DNA of 64,000 nt from Candidatus Latescibacterota bacterium. GTDB taxonomy: Bacteria; Latescibacterota; UBA2968; GCA-2709665. Made by a program: the position numbers and the translations under genes. How positions within the stretch are numbered: position 1 is the first letter of the stretch; every line of letters begins with the position of its first letter. Where the stretch lies: contig JAGWBX010000002.1 in assembly GCA_021295655.1 (NCBI GenBank), positions 99,187 to 163,186 of the forward strand, given 5' to 3'. Positions 55,371 to 63,989 of the stretch are shown piece by piece. The notes below the pieces were generated by a model. The model was not told where the DNA came from and made no database searches. It was given only the letters and a program-made list of their open reading frames with translations.

Positions 55371-55928
55371 ATGTCAGCCACGATCGGCATGATCGAAGTC
55401 GAAGGCGTCGCCGGGATCATTCTCGCGTCGGACGCCGCCTGTAAAGCCGCCGGCGTGGACCTCCTGGGCTGGGAGTCCATCGGCGGATTCACCACCGTTT
55501 TTCTCGGCGGGTCCATCAGCAGGGTTGCAACGGCGCTCAAGAGCGGCGAAGAGGCAGCCAGAGAGGTGGCGGGCAACGTTGTGGCGGCGCCGATGACACA
55601 CCCCGAACCCGCCTGCCGGGAATACGTTTCGAATGAAATCGCCACAAAGCGGCGCCCACCGTCCGGCGCACTGGGTCTGATCGAGACAAGAGGATATGGG
55701 GCGCACGTCACTGCCAACGACAACATGGTGAAGGCCGCCGACGTCCGGGTCTTCAACGTACTCACGGTACACAACCGGGTGGTCTGCTCCCTGATTCTTG
55801 GGGACGTGGCTTCCGTGACCGAGGCCCTGCCCATGGGCCGCGCCAGCGTCGAGACCGGAGGAAATTTCCTCGGCGCCGCCCTCATCCCTAAACCCTTGCC
55901 CGACGTCCTGCGGGCATTCGGCCCCTGA
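55371..55928 (+). CDS. Microcompartment shell protein with two BMC domains
   Basis: The 185-residue protein consists of two BMC folds, at residues 3-85 (starting ATIGMIEVEGVAGIILASD) and 99-182 (ALGLIETRGYGAHVTANDN). That is the architecture of trimer-forming BMC-T proteins, which tile shells as pseudohexamers. The first pore-loop region reads ESIGGF. It is the first gene of the operon, 9 bp before the four-domain shell protein. No pentamer (BMC-P/EutN) gene is in the window, so caps must be encoded elsewhere. Confidence 0.9.
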   Translation: MSATIGMIEVEGVAGIILASDAACKAAGVDLLGWESIGGFTTVFLGGSISRVATALKSGEEAAREVAGNVVAAPMTHPEPACREYVSNEIATKRRPPSGALGLIETRGYGAHVTANDNMVKAADVRVFNVLTVHNRVVCSLILGDVASVTEALPMGRASVETGGNFLGAALIPKPLPDVLRAFGP

Positions 55929-55936
55929 GCGCCGTC

Positions 55937-57097
55937 GTGTCCGCCAAACATCATGCCCTGGGGATTCTCGAGACCCGCGGCATGACCGCGCTTGTCGCGG
56001 CCCTGGACGCGATGCTGAAAACCGTGGACGTCCGGGTTCTCGGACGTCACGGCGTGGGATCCGGCTGGCTCACCGTTGTGATCGAAGGCGTCGTTTCGGA
56101 CGTAGAGGCCGCCGTTCGGGTCGGGCGGTCCGAAGCCGAAAACCACGGCGACCTGATTACCGCCGACGTGATCGCCGGCCCTGTCCCGGGCGCCCTCGAA
56201 TCCATGCCGCACCGGACGGGTGCGGGCGCCGAAAAACCGGTTGGCGCACAGGCGATGGGCATCCTTGAAACGCGCGGCCTGGTTCCCCTCATCCGCGGCG
56301 CGGACGCAATGATTAAAAGCGCGCCCGTACAGATCGCCGGCTGGACGTCCGTCGGCGGCGCGCTGGTTCATCTTGTGGTTCGGGGCGATATTTCCTCGGT
56401 CCAGACCGCCCTTCAGGCCGGAAAAGCGTGTGCGGATGAAGTCGGGGAAGTCTACGCGACTCTGGCAATTCCAAGCCCTGAAGCGGGTATCGCGCCGCTG
56501 CTTCCCGATGCGCCGGTTTCCGCCGGGTCCGAGGAAGTCGTCGGCGCGCTCGGTATTCTCGAAACAACGGGCTATGCGTCGTCGGTCGGCGGATCCGACG
56601 CGATGGTCAAAGCGGCTGACGTTGAACTTGTGCGCCTCGTTATCGCCAGCGGAGGGCGCGTGGATGCGCTCGTAAAGGGCGCCCTTGACGCCGTCCAGGC
56701 GGCCGTGGAAGCCGGCGTCGAAGGCGCGCGGGAAGCCGGAGAACTGAATGCATCTTGTGTGGTTTCCCGTCCATCTTCCGAAGTCATGGCCTGTTTTGGC
56801 GGGAGCGACGTCAGGCATGCCGTGGGCCTGAATCAGGCGATGGGACTGATCGAAACGCGCAGTACCGTGGCCCTGGTCAAAGCGGTGGATCAGATGTTGA
56901 AGTCCGCAGACGTGGAACACGAGGGTCGGTATAAAGTGGGGTATTTTCTCACGGCGAGCGTTGTCCGCGGAGACGTCGGCGCGGTGCGTGCGGCCCTGAA
57001 CGTCGGCGCCCGGGAAGCGGAGAGGTACGGCGAACTGGTATCCGCTCACCTGATTCCCCATCCCTTTCTCGCACTGGAAGAGCGGCTGATCCACTGA
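55937..57097 (+). CDS. Shell protein with four tandem BMC domains
   Basis: The 386-residue chain, from a GTG start, contains four complete BMC domains at about 5-90, 104-188, 201-286 and 299-383. Each begins with the signature (A)xGxLET-R-G (LGILETRGM, MGILETRGL, LGILETTGY, MGLIETRST) followed by DAMxKxAxV. The linkers are 10-15 residues long. Known shell proteins have one (BMC-H) or two (BMC-T) such domains. One copy of this protein plus one of the upstream two-domain protein gives exactly six domains, the number in a hexagonal tile. Confidence 0.92.
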   Translation: MSAKHHALGILETRGMTALVAALDAMLKTVDVRVLGRHGVGSGWLTVVIEGVVSDVEAAVRVGRSEAENHGDLITADVIAGPVPGALESMPHRTGAGAEKPVGAQAMGILETRGLVPLIRGADAMIKSAPVQIAGWTSVGGALVHLVVRGDISSVQTALQAGKACADEVGEVYATLAIPSPEAGIAPLLPDAPVSAGSEEVVGALGILETTGYASSVGGSDAMVKAADVELVRLVIASGGRVDALVKGALDAVQAAVEAGVEGAREAGELNASCVVSRPSSEVMACFGGSDVRHAVGLNQAMGLIETRSTVALVKAVDQMLKSADVEHEGRYKVGYFLTASVVRGDVGAVRAALNVGAREAERYGELVSAHLIPHPFLALEERLIH

Positions 57098-57113
57098 ATG
57101 ACCTCTGGAGGCC

Positions 57114-58307
57114 GTGTCCCTCTCATGGGAAAGATCGATGATCCGTATTGACGATCCGGTGGTTACCGAACAGTTGCTCAAGGACAAACTGGGCTCGGAA
57201 CGGGAAGTCGAAATCTGCCCGCGGGCAAAGCTGACGCCGCTGGCGCTGGACTACCTTGCGGCGAACCGGGTCCAGGTATCGAGAAAAGAGGCGGCGGCCG
57301 CCGGACCGCAAACCGCAGCGCCGGCAGGCCGACGGAAGTCCGGCGAAAGGAAGGAATTCAAGGGCATCTTCTGCCCCAATATCGTCATTTTCGACAGCAA
57401 CGACCGCATCAACTACGGGGAAATGGAGCGCTATATAAACTGGCTCATCGAAGCCGGCATCCATGGTCTGTATCCCAATGGCAGCACCGGCGAATTCGTG
57501 CGACTTTCCAGCGAAGAGCGTAAAGAGGTTGTGCGCCTTGTCACGAACGTCAACCGGGGACGGGTACCCGTTCTGGCCGGCGCGAGCGAGGCGAACCTCC
57601 GTGACGTGCTCAGAATGAGCGAATACTACGCGGGCATCGACGTCGACGCCATCTCTCTGGTTCCCCCCTACTATTACGAAATTTCGGAAACCAGCCTCTT
57701 CGAGTACCTCGCCGAAATCGCCAGGCAGACGCCTCTCGACGTGCTGTTGTACAATATCCCCCAGTTCACGCAGGAACTCACGCTGGAGATTATGGAACAG
57801 TTGCTGCCCTACGAACGAATTATGGGCACCAAAGATTCCAGCAGGGACATGCCGCGACTGATCAACACCATGCATCGGCTGCGCGAACAGCGCCCCGGGT
57901 ACGTGGTCCTGGTCGGCTGCGAAGAAATCCTGTGTCCTTCCATAATGATGGGCGCCAGCGGCGGAACGATCGCCACGTCCGGCATCATTCCCGAAGTCAT
58001 TGTGGATATCTACGAAAAAACCCTCGCCGGCGAAATCGAGAATGCACGCAACATGCAATACCGCATCCTGGACCTCATCAACCTCATGCTGCTGGGTGTG
58101 AACTTTCCGGAGGGATTCAAGACCGGTGTGGCCGTGCGCGGATTCGACGTCGGTCCGCCGCGGCAGACCATGAGCGAGGAGGAGAGGGCATACCTCCTCA
58201 AGCTTGAATCTCAGATCAGCTGCATCCTCAAAGACATGGGCTACGACGTCAAGGGGGCGCGGGCATGTCCCGTGACCGAACTGGCGCCGATTGTCAACCG
58301 GACCTGA
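57114..58307 (+). CDS. Dihydrodipicolinate synthase/N-acetylneuraminate lyase family protein with EutT-like N-terminal extension
   Basis: The C-terminal 310 residues form a Schiff-base aldolase barrel with GSTGE at 123-127, Y213 (LLYNIPQ) and the catalytic lysine K240 (MGTKDSS). About 80 extra residues precede it. Their core (VVTEQLLKDKLG, then LTPLALDYLAANRVQV) resembles the N-terminus of the ethanolamine-microcompartment protein EutT. An Ala/Pro/Gln/Arg-rich linker follows. The family cleaves or forms carbon-carbon bonds of 2-oxo acids; lysine synthesis is unlikely for this version. The start may be the GTG at 57114 or the ATG at 57138. Position and extension suggest a microcompartment cargo. 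Confidence 0.85.
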   Translation: MSLSWERSMIRIDDPVVTEQLLKDKLGSEREVEICPRAKLTPLALDYLAANRVQVSRKEAAAAGPQTAAPAGRRKSGERKEFKGIFCPNIVIFDSNDRINYGEMERYINWLIEAGIHGLYPNGSTGEFVRLSSEERKEVVRLVTNVNRGRVPVLAGASEANLRDVLRMSEYYAGIDVDAISLVPPYYYEISETSLFEYLAEIARQTPLDVLLYNIPQFTQELTLEIMEQLLPYERIMGTKDSSRDMPRLINTMHRLREQRPGYVVLVGCEEILCPSIMMGASGGTIATSGIIPEVIVDIYEKTLAGEIENARNMQYRILDLINLMLLGVNFPEGFKTGVAVRGFDVGPPRQTMSEEERAYLLKLESQISCILKDMGYDVKGARACPVTELAPIVNRT

Positions 58308-58383
58308 CGCGACAGGCGGTTCCGCAGGGACAACAGCCGGACCCCGCACCGATTGCGCCATTCAATCCTTACGGAGATCGCAC

Positions 58384-59328
58384 ATGACTGACAACGCGCC
58401 GCTGCACAACCTCGTGGACCCGTTCGGCCTGGATGCCGGCGACGGTTACGTCTGGCTGAAGGGCAACCTCCACTCCCACACCACGAACTCCGACGGCAAA
58501 GCGTCGCCTCAGGAACGCCTGGACGGTTACGTCGGCCAGGGGTACGACTTTCTCTGTCTGTCGGACCACTACAGGATCACCCGGATCGACTCCGTGGCAT
58601 ATCCGGACGACTTTGTGCTTATTCAGGGCGCCGAACTGCATCCGGACAATCCGTTTGGCGGACAGAAACACCATTTTCTCTGCCTGGACATACACGAAAA
58701 TCTCGACTCGGAGAACATGCCGCCTCAGCACGTGATCGACGCTGTCCGGGACCAGGGGGGCAGCACGTGGCTGGCCCACCCGTACTGGAGTTCGGTCAAT
58801 ATCCTGAGGGACACCGCGCCGCTCACGGGACTTGCCGGCGTGGAGGTATTCAATACAACGTGCCGATGTGCGGGACGGGGGGAATCCGGCGTTCACTGGG
58901 ACGACTGGATGGACATGGAGAACAGGCTCTATCCCGCCCTGGCAAATGACGATTCTCACGCCCGCGAATCGGACAATCGCGATACCTACGGGGGCTGGAC
59001 GATGGTACGTGTGAAGGACCGGTCTCCGGGGGCCATTCTCGACGCGCTGGAACGGGGCGCCAGCTATTCGAGTACCGGCGTCGAGATTCGGAACATCACG
59101 CTGCACAGAAGCGACGAGGGGAAACGGCCGGTCCAGGCCACCGTCGAATGCTCCGAATCCCGCCGTATTCTGGCCATTTGCGATACGTTCGGAACCGAAT
59201 ACAGAAATTCCGGAAAACCCTTTACAAGCGCCACGTTCGCCCTGCGGCCGGGCGCGCGCTGGGTACGTTTCGAAGTTGTCGGAACGGACGGCGCGAAAGC
59301 CTGGTCCAACCCATTCGACCTCACCTGA
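58384..59328 (+). CDS. PHP-domain phosphoesterase-like protein
   Basis: The 314-residue protein has the PHP metal motifs KGNLHSHTTNSDG, LCLSDHYRI, a Glu in GAELHPDNP, LAHPYW and NDDSHARE. PHP domains are trinuclear metal phosphoesterases. Stand-alone members act on sugar phosphates, histidinol phosphate or oligonucleotides. A C-terminal beta domain of about 80 residues follows. It is in the BMC operon, so a small phosphorylated metabolite is a reasonable substrate guess. Confidence 0.85.
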   Translation: MTDNAPLHNLVDPFGLDAGDGYVWLKGNLHSHTTNSDGKASPQERLDGYVGQGYDFLCLSDHYRITRIDSVAYPDDFVLIQGAELHPDNPFGGQKHHFLCLDIHENLDSENMPPQHVIDAVRDQGGSTWLAHPYWSSVNILRDTAPLTGLAGVEVFNTTCRCAGRGESGVHWDDWMDMENRLYPALANDDSHARESDNRDTYGGWTMVRVKDRSPGAILDALERGASYSSTGVEIRNITLHRSDEGKRPVQATVECSESRRILAICDTFGTEYRNSGKPFTSATFALRPGARWVRFEVVGTDGAKAWSNPFDLT

Positions 59329-59341
59329 GGCAGGCGCCGGG

Positions 59342-60079
59342 ATGGGATTCGCACTGACACCCGAGCAGGTGGCGGCGTACCGCAAGGACGGTTTCGTACT
59401 GGTACCGGATCTGCTGACGCCGACTGAAATCGACACCTTCCTGGAAGCGCAGGCGGAAACGAATGCGCCGGAAATCCTGGAACTCGGCCTGCGCAGGCAC
59501 ACCGCGGATCCGCAGTGGCGTTACCTGGCGTCGCATCCACGAGTCTCCGGCATCGCGTCTCAATTGCTGGAAGGGCCGCCGATGATCGTCCAGACCATGT
59601 TCCTGGCAAAGGCGCCGGGGGGCGGCACGGGCATCGCGCTTCACCAGGACGCGCATTATATCCGGAACGAACCCGGAACCCTCATGGCGTGCTGGCTCGC
59701 GCTTGGCGATACGGACAGGAACAACGGCGGTCTGTGCGTGGCCGGCGGCAGCCACCTGGCCCCCCTCCGGGATACCCGACCCCCGCAAGACGGCAGCGAA
59801 CACGCCTCCTGGGTGAAGGAATACGCCATGCGCGCACCGGACGGCAGGGAGTGGACGGAAACCATGCACTCGCACGAGGTCGTCGGCGTTAGCCGCGATG
59901 AGCTCACCTTCCTTTCGGTACCGCGAGGCTGGGGCGTCTTCTTTAACGGCAGGACCATCCACGGCTCCTATGCGAACCGGTCCAGCGGCAGGCCCCGACT
60001 GGCGTTCGCGATCCACTACGTGAGAGAGGGCACCTGGGTGTTTCGCCGGGACATCCAGGACGTCGCGCCGGTCAACTGA
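59342..60079 (+). CDS. Phytanoyl-CoA dioxygenase (PhyH) family protein
   Basis: The 245-residue Fe(II)/2-oxoglutarate oxygenase has the full triad H101-Q-D103 and H207, with R219 for 2-oxoglutarate. The start ATG is 13 bp after the PHP gene. This is the third PhyH-family gene in the window and the only one inside the shell-protein operon. It could supply or modify the substrate of the encapsulated lyase by hydroxylation. Confidence 0.9.
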   Translation: MGFALTPEQVAAYRKDGFVLVPDLLTPTEIDTFLEAQAETNAPEILELGLRRHTADPQWRYLASHPRVSGIASQLLEGPPMIVQTMFLAKAPGGGTGIALHQDAHYIRNEPGTLMACWLALGDTDRNNGGLCVAGGSHLAPLRDTRPPQDGSEHASWVKEYAMRAPDGREWTETMHSHEVVGVSRDELTFLSVPRGWGVFFNGRTIHGSYANRSSGRPRLAFAIHYVREGTWVFRRDIQDVAPVN

Positions 60080-60194
60080 GCGGTGATTCCGTTGTTTCCG
60101 GCGCGAGAGGACGGATTGAGCGGTTCGCATCCCTGTTATTCGAGCGGCCCTGCGCAGCTCCGGATTTCAATTCTACAAGGAAGGGAACCCCATC

Positions 60195-61163
60195 ATGAAA
60201 CGTGTAGCGAAGCCGGAAGGCGAATACAATATCGTCATTGAAGACGTTCCCATTCCTGAAGTCGCGCCCACGCAGGTGCTGATCCGGGCGGAATGCAGTC
60301 TGATCAGCCGCGGTTCCGAGATCTGGCGGCGTTACATCCGTCCCGAAGCCATCGACCACCAGAGCATGGGGTACTCGTTCGTGGGCGACATTGTCGAGGT
60401 GGGCGCCCGCGTGGACGGTTTCTCCATCGGAGACCGTGTGGCGGCTATTGCGCCGCACGCGGAATACGTGGCCGTTGAAATCGTGGCGTCACGCCACCTG
60501 GACCCCGTTGTGCACCTTCCGGACGCGGTCTCCTCGGAAGCCGCGACGTTCTGGCCGCTGAGCACCAGTTCCGTGCTCTGGATGCGGGAAATCGAGGCCC
60601 GCGAGGAAGACACGGTGGCCATTCTGGGTCAGGGTCTGGTAGGCTCCATCTGCATGCAGACGCTGAACGCGGAAGTGAACCCAAGGGTAATCGCCGTCGA
60701 CGCGCTGCCGCTCCGGTGCGAACTGGCCGGACGTCTGGGGGCAGACCACGTCGTGGACGCATCGCGTGAAGATCCCGTCAGGGCGGTCAAAGGCCTGACG
60801 GGCGGCGCAGGCGTGGAAATCGCGGTGGAGGCCGTGGGCGGCCGCGCGGGGGCGGCCGCGTTCGCGCAGGCGCAGGACATGGTGAAACGAAAAGGCCTGA
60901 TTCAGGTTATCGGCCTGTATGAGGACGAGCCCCTGCCGCTCGACTCCGGAAAGATCCAGGGACGACGGATTGTTGGCGGGTACTCCGACGGCGGCAAACG
61001 TTCTTCGGGCTCCGACCGCGCCATCCAGCTTCTTGCTGAAAAAAAGATCCGGGCCGAAGAGATGATTTCCCACCGATTCCCCTTCCAGGAAGCCGCAGAG
61101 GCTTTCGACCTGTTGTACACGCGTCTGGGCGAGACGATGGGGGTCGTGCTTGTCTGGAAGTGA
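60195..61163 (+). CDS. Medium-chain dehydrogenase/reductase
   Basis: The 322-residue MDR protein has a GroES-like N-domain (PTQVLIRAECSLISRGSE) and the nucleotide-binding GQGLVGSICMQ. The structural zinc cysteines and the usual catalytic-zinc Cys are absent (SLISRG). It resembles the BchC/threonine-dehydrogenase-like branch. It may oxidise or reduce an alcohol/aldehyde made by the operon. The ribosome binding site AAGGAAGGG is strong. Confidence 0.82.
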   Translation: MKRVAKPEGEYNIVIEDVPIPEVAPTQVLIRAECSLISRGSEIWRRYIRPEAIDHQSMGYSFVGDIVEVGARVDGFSIGDRVAAIAPHAEYVAVEIVASRHLDPVVHLPDAVSSEAATFWPLSTSSVLWMREIEAREEDTVAILGQGLVGSICMQTLNAEVNPRVIAVDALPLRCELAGRLGADHVVDASREDPVRAVKGLTGGAGVEIAVEAVGGRAGAAAFAQAQDMVKRKGLIQVIGLYEDEPLPLDSGKIQGRRIVGGYSDGGKRSSGSDRAIQLLAEKKIRAEEMISHRFPFQEAAEAFDLLYTRLGETMGVVLVWK

Positions 61164-61244
61164 ATATAACCGGCGGGGGTTCCAGGTAATTCCGGCTTGC
61201 CGTCTGCACCGGCCAACCCGCGTACGTCGTTATCCGGAGGATTT

Positions 61245-62141
61245 GTGAAAAACGGTTTCTACAAGGGCCACGGTCTCGGCAACGACTACATCGTCATGGA
61301 TCCGGCCGAACTGGAATTCGAACTCACACCGGACAATATCCGCTGCATCTGCGATCGCAACCGGGGCGTCGGCGGCGATGGCATCCTCACCCTGGAACCC
61401 GGAAATGGCGCCGACTACGGCCTGCGCATCCTGAACCCCGACGGCAGCGAAGCCGAAAAGTCGGGCAACGGCCTGCGTATTTTCGCCCGCTTCCTCCACG
61501 CCACCCGTCGGACGCGAAAGCGCAACTTTACGGTGGACACGATCGGCGGCCGCGTGGAAATCCACGTACACCTGGACCGCCACGGCGATGCCAGTCTCGC
61601 GACCGTTGAGATGGGGCAGGCCGACTTCAATCCAGGTGCGCTGCCCTGCACGTTGCCGGGAGGCGAGTTAATCGATCGGCCGATAGCCGCCGGCGGACGG
61701 AAACTGAAATTCACGGGCGTCAGCGTGGGCAATCCCCACTGCGTCATCTTCAAACCCGAACACGAGGCGTGGACCCGCGACGACCTGCTCGAACTCGGTC
61801 CCACCCTGGAGAATCACGAGCTCTTTCCCAATCGCATCAACGTACAGCTGGCGGTACCCACGGGTCCGAAGGAAATCTTCATCCTCATCTGGGAACGCGG
61901 CGCCGGCGAGACGCAGGCATCCGGCTCCTCGTCATGCGCGGCGGCGAGCGCTGCCGTTCGTCTCGGGCTGGCGACGTCACCGGTAACCGTGAACGCGCCG
62001 GGCGGCGCTCTCCACGTCGCCGTCGATCCCCGGTTCCGCCTGACCATGAAGGGACCCGTCGCGGAGGTCGCACAAGGGGCCCTGAGTCCGGCCTTCGTCA
62101 GGGAACTTCAGGACGGCAACCGGGTTGCTGCCGGCGGGTAA
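61245..62141 (+). CDS. DapF-fold epimerase/isomerase with both catalytic Cys replaced by Ser
   Basis: From the GTG at 61245 (GGAGGATTT upstream) the 298-residue protein follows diaminopimelate epimerase closely: GLGNDYIVMDP, RNRGVGGDGIL, NPDGSEAE, GVSVGNPHCVIF and ERGAGETQ. The two catalytic cysteines, which precede GN and GS in DapF, are Ser73 (EKSGNG) and Ser226 (QASGSSSC). A Cys-Cys pair is needed for DapF chemistry, so this protein likely catalyses another reaction or none. It is the last gene of the BMC operon. Confidence 0.85.
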   Translation: MKNGFYKGHGLGNDYIVMDPAELEFELTPDNIRCICDRNRGVGGDGILTLEPGNGADYGLRILNPDGSEAEKSGNGLRIFARFLHATRRTRKRNFTVDTIGGRVEIHVHLDRHGDASLATVEMGQADFNPGALPCTLPGGELIDRPIAAGGRKLKFTGVSVGNPHCVIFKPEHEAWTRDDLLELGPTLENHELFPNRINVQLAVPTGPKEIFILIWERGAGETQASGSSSCAAASAAVRLGLATSPVTVNAPGGALHVAVDPRFRLTMKGPVAEVAQGALSPAFVRELQDGNRVAAGG

Positions 62142-62152
62142 CGGGAAACTTC

Positions 62153-63265
62153 CTATGCCACCCGATACAGCTCCAGCGTCTCTTCGTTGATCGTCACGCC
62201 AAGGCCGGGGCCTTCAGGCACCGTCACGTATCCGTCGACGACTTCGAAGCTTTCGTGCGTCAGTTCGTGGCGCAGCGGGGATTCCGTCATGCAATACTCG
62301 AATAGCTCCCCGCCGGGCACCGCGGCGAGCGCGTGAAGCGACGCGGCGACCGTTATCCCGCTCTTGAAACTGTGGTTCACAACGCTTGTGTGGTACCGGT
62401 GCGCCATCCTTCCCACCGCCACCATGGTCGAAATGCCGCACCGTCCCGGGTCGGGCTGCACCCAGTCCAGCCCGCCATCCGCCACAAGACGCTCGAATGC
62501 GTCGAGCCGCGCTTCCGCTTCACCCGCCGCGATGGGCAGGGGGCTTTCCGCCGACAGCCTCGCGTAACCGCGCACATCTGACGGATGGAGTGGTTCCTCG
62601 AGCCAGTACGGGCGGAACTCCGCGAACCGGCGCGCCCGCTCCAGGGCCGTCTTCCAGTCCCAGACCTGCCCCGCGTCGATCAGCACGTCCACCCCGTCTC
62701 CGACGCCCCGGCGGGCCTCCCTTACCAGGGCGATATCGGTCTCCTCGTCCTGTCCCATCGGCCCCCAGCCGAATTTGACTGCCGAAAAGCCCTCATCCGC
62801 AAACCTCCGCCCGAGTTCTCCGGTCTGCGCGGGCGAATCCCCGAACAGAATTGAACAGTACGCCCGGAATCGCTTTCTGAAGGGCCCGCCCAGAAGCCGG
62901 TAGACCGGCACGTCACGGGCTTTGCCGGCAATATCCCAGAGCGCCAGATTGACGCCAGCCATGGCGTGCAGCCCCACGCCATCGCCGCCGTAGTAGTTGG
63001 CCGCTTCCGACATTCGCTGCATGCACGCTTCCACCGCCAGCGGATCCTCAAGGTAGAGCGCGTTTGCCAGACCGTTGCAGATCTGATGCGACAGCGGCGC
63101 ATCCACAACGGCCTTCACCGCGGTTGGACAGGAGTCCACTTCACCCCAGCCCGTGAGTCCGGCGTCGGTTTCGACCTTGATCAGACAGGTATCCTGAGTA
63201 CCGTCGCAGGTGTCTGTGACGCGGGGCAGCCTCAATACCATTGCGTTTACGCGGGTGATCTTCAT
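62153..63265 (-). CDS. Mandelate racemase/muconate lactonizing enzyme family protein (enolase superfamily)
   Basis: The 370-residue protein has the capping domain with TGWGEVDSCPTAVKA and a barrel with catalytic K (FSAVKFGWGP). Metal ligands lie in DVLIDAGQVWDW, WLEEPLH and IAAGEAEARLD, and a C-terminal His is in VVNHSFKSGI. It fits acid-sugar dehydratases or epimerases. The usual second Lys of the K-x-K motif is Gly. The start is the ATG at 63265 (GGAGGCTTGA upstream). It converges on the BMC operon, 12 bp from its end. Confidence 0.87.
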   Translation of the reverse strand: MKITRVNAMVLRLPRVTDTCDGTQDTCLIKVETDAGLTGWGEVDSCPTAVKAVVDAPLSHQICNGLANALYLEDPLAVEACMQRMSEAANYYGGDGVGLHAMAGVNLALWDIAGKARDVPVYRLLGGPFRKRFRAYCSILFGDSPAQTGELGRRFADEGFSAVKFGWGPMGQDEETDIALVREARRGVGDGVDVLIDAGQVWDWKTALERARRFAEFRPYWLEEPLHPSDVRGYARLSAESPLPIAAGEAEARLDAFERLVADGGLDWVQPDPGRCGISTMVAVGRMAHRYHTSVVNHSFKSGITVAASLHALAAVPGGELFEYCMTESPLRHELTHESFEVVDGYVTVPEGPGLGVTINEETLELYRVA

Positions 63266-63292
63266 TTCAAGCCTCCGAATAGCGAAATCGGT

Positions 63293-63321
63293 CTGCGCCA
63301 CGGCAGCAAAGCCGTGCGCAG
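63293..63321. other. Hairpin upstream of the enolase-superfamily gene
   Basis: CTGCGCCACGGC pairs with GCCGTGCGCAG around AGCAAA, with one bulge. No T-run follows. It would lie in the 5' leader of the minus-strand gene and might act in regulation. The rest of 63322-63500 shows nothing I can name. Confidence 0.4.
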
Positions 63322-63500
63322 TCGCGGGCGGACAGATGGTTCCGGCTGCGTATGATACCTTCCCTGGTTCGGCCTGTCAATCCCCATGCTAACGAACGCC
63401 CCCCGACACCAGTCGGCCGCTTCAATAGGAACACGCCGCAGGCAGGGAATCCGGGGAGATGTGAATTTTGACGTTGGTATTCGGATTTCTGTTTCCAGCC

Positions 63501-63650
63501 TTAGCAGCCCGTTGAAAAAGTCCATCCGGGCTGCGTCCGGTCATTATGGCCGTATTTCTGCGTTGCGCTCCCTCCCCGAATCCCCCGATTCGACGCGGTC
63601 GCGCGCCTTGTCTACGGCCACAATGACTCGGCCTCGACGGACTGCTAGCC
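63501..63650. repeat. Dispersed palindromic repeat A, copy 3 (inverted)
   Basis: It starts TTAGCAGCCCGTTGAAAAAG and has GGCCGTATTTCTGCGTTGCG, a GATTCGACGCGGTCGCGCGC core and GGCCACAATGACTCGGCCTC at the far end. It is in reverse orientation to copies 1 and 2, with a slightly shortened right end. Confidence 0.75.
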
Positions 63651-63786
63651 TGCTGCTGAGAGCTGATAGCAGTTTTCGCTGCTTTTGGTCCGCCGATTTC
63701 AGACGATCCGCTTCCGAAACGGAACACCAGAAACGGGTTGCACGGGAGCGCCGTTCACCGTAGATTATTCGCGACCTGGACGGTTC

Positions 63787-63840
63787 TAACCTTGATTCGT
63801 TTTATTTCCGGGACGTTAAATCGAATATAGAGTCTTTCAG
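63787..63840. repeat. Dispersed repeat B, partial copy 5
   Basis: The first 50 or so bases (TAACCTTGATTCG, then TTAAATCGAATATA) match the ends of copies 3 and 4. The similarity fades after about 63835, so this copy is truncated. Confidence 0.55.
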
Positions 63841-63931
63841 TAAGACTTCAACGCAATATGCGTACATGTTTGTTCATGCTGCTTGCATACGGTAGGCATT
63901 GAAATCCCCCCACCGCATCAGCCGTCGCCGG

Positions 63932-63989
63932 CCCTTCGACAAGCTCAGGGATCGGCTCGGCTTCTGCGACTCCCCCTCAAGGGGGGAGT
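63932..63989. repeat. Two small inverted-repeat motifs at the right edge
   Basis: CCCTTCGACAAGCTCAGGG at 63932-63950 is a widespread bacterial dispersed hairpin motif. ACTCCCCCTCAAGGGGGGAGT at 63969-63989 is a second perfect hairpin. The flank 63841-63931 contains no visible gene. Confidence 0.5.

Noticed and set aside
61245..62141. Ordinary lysine-pathway reading of DapF and the DHDPS-family gene as a dap cluster
   Set aside because: The DapF-like protein lacks both catalytic cysteines and the DHDPS-like protein has an 80-residue microcompartment-type extension. Both lie behind shell-protein genes.
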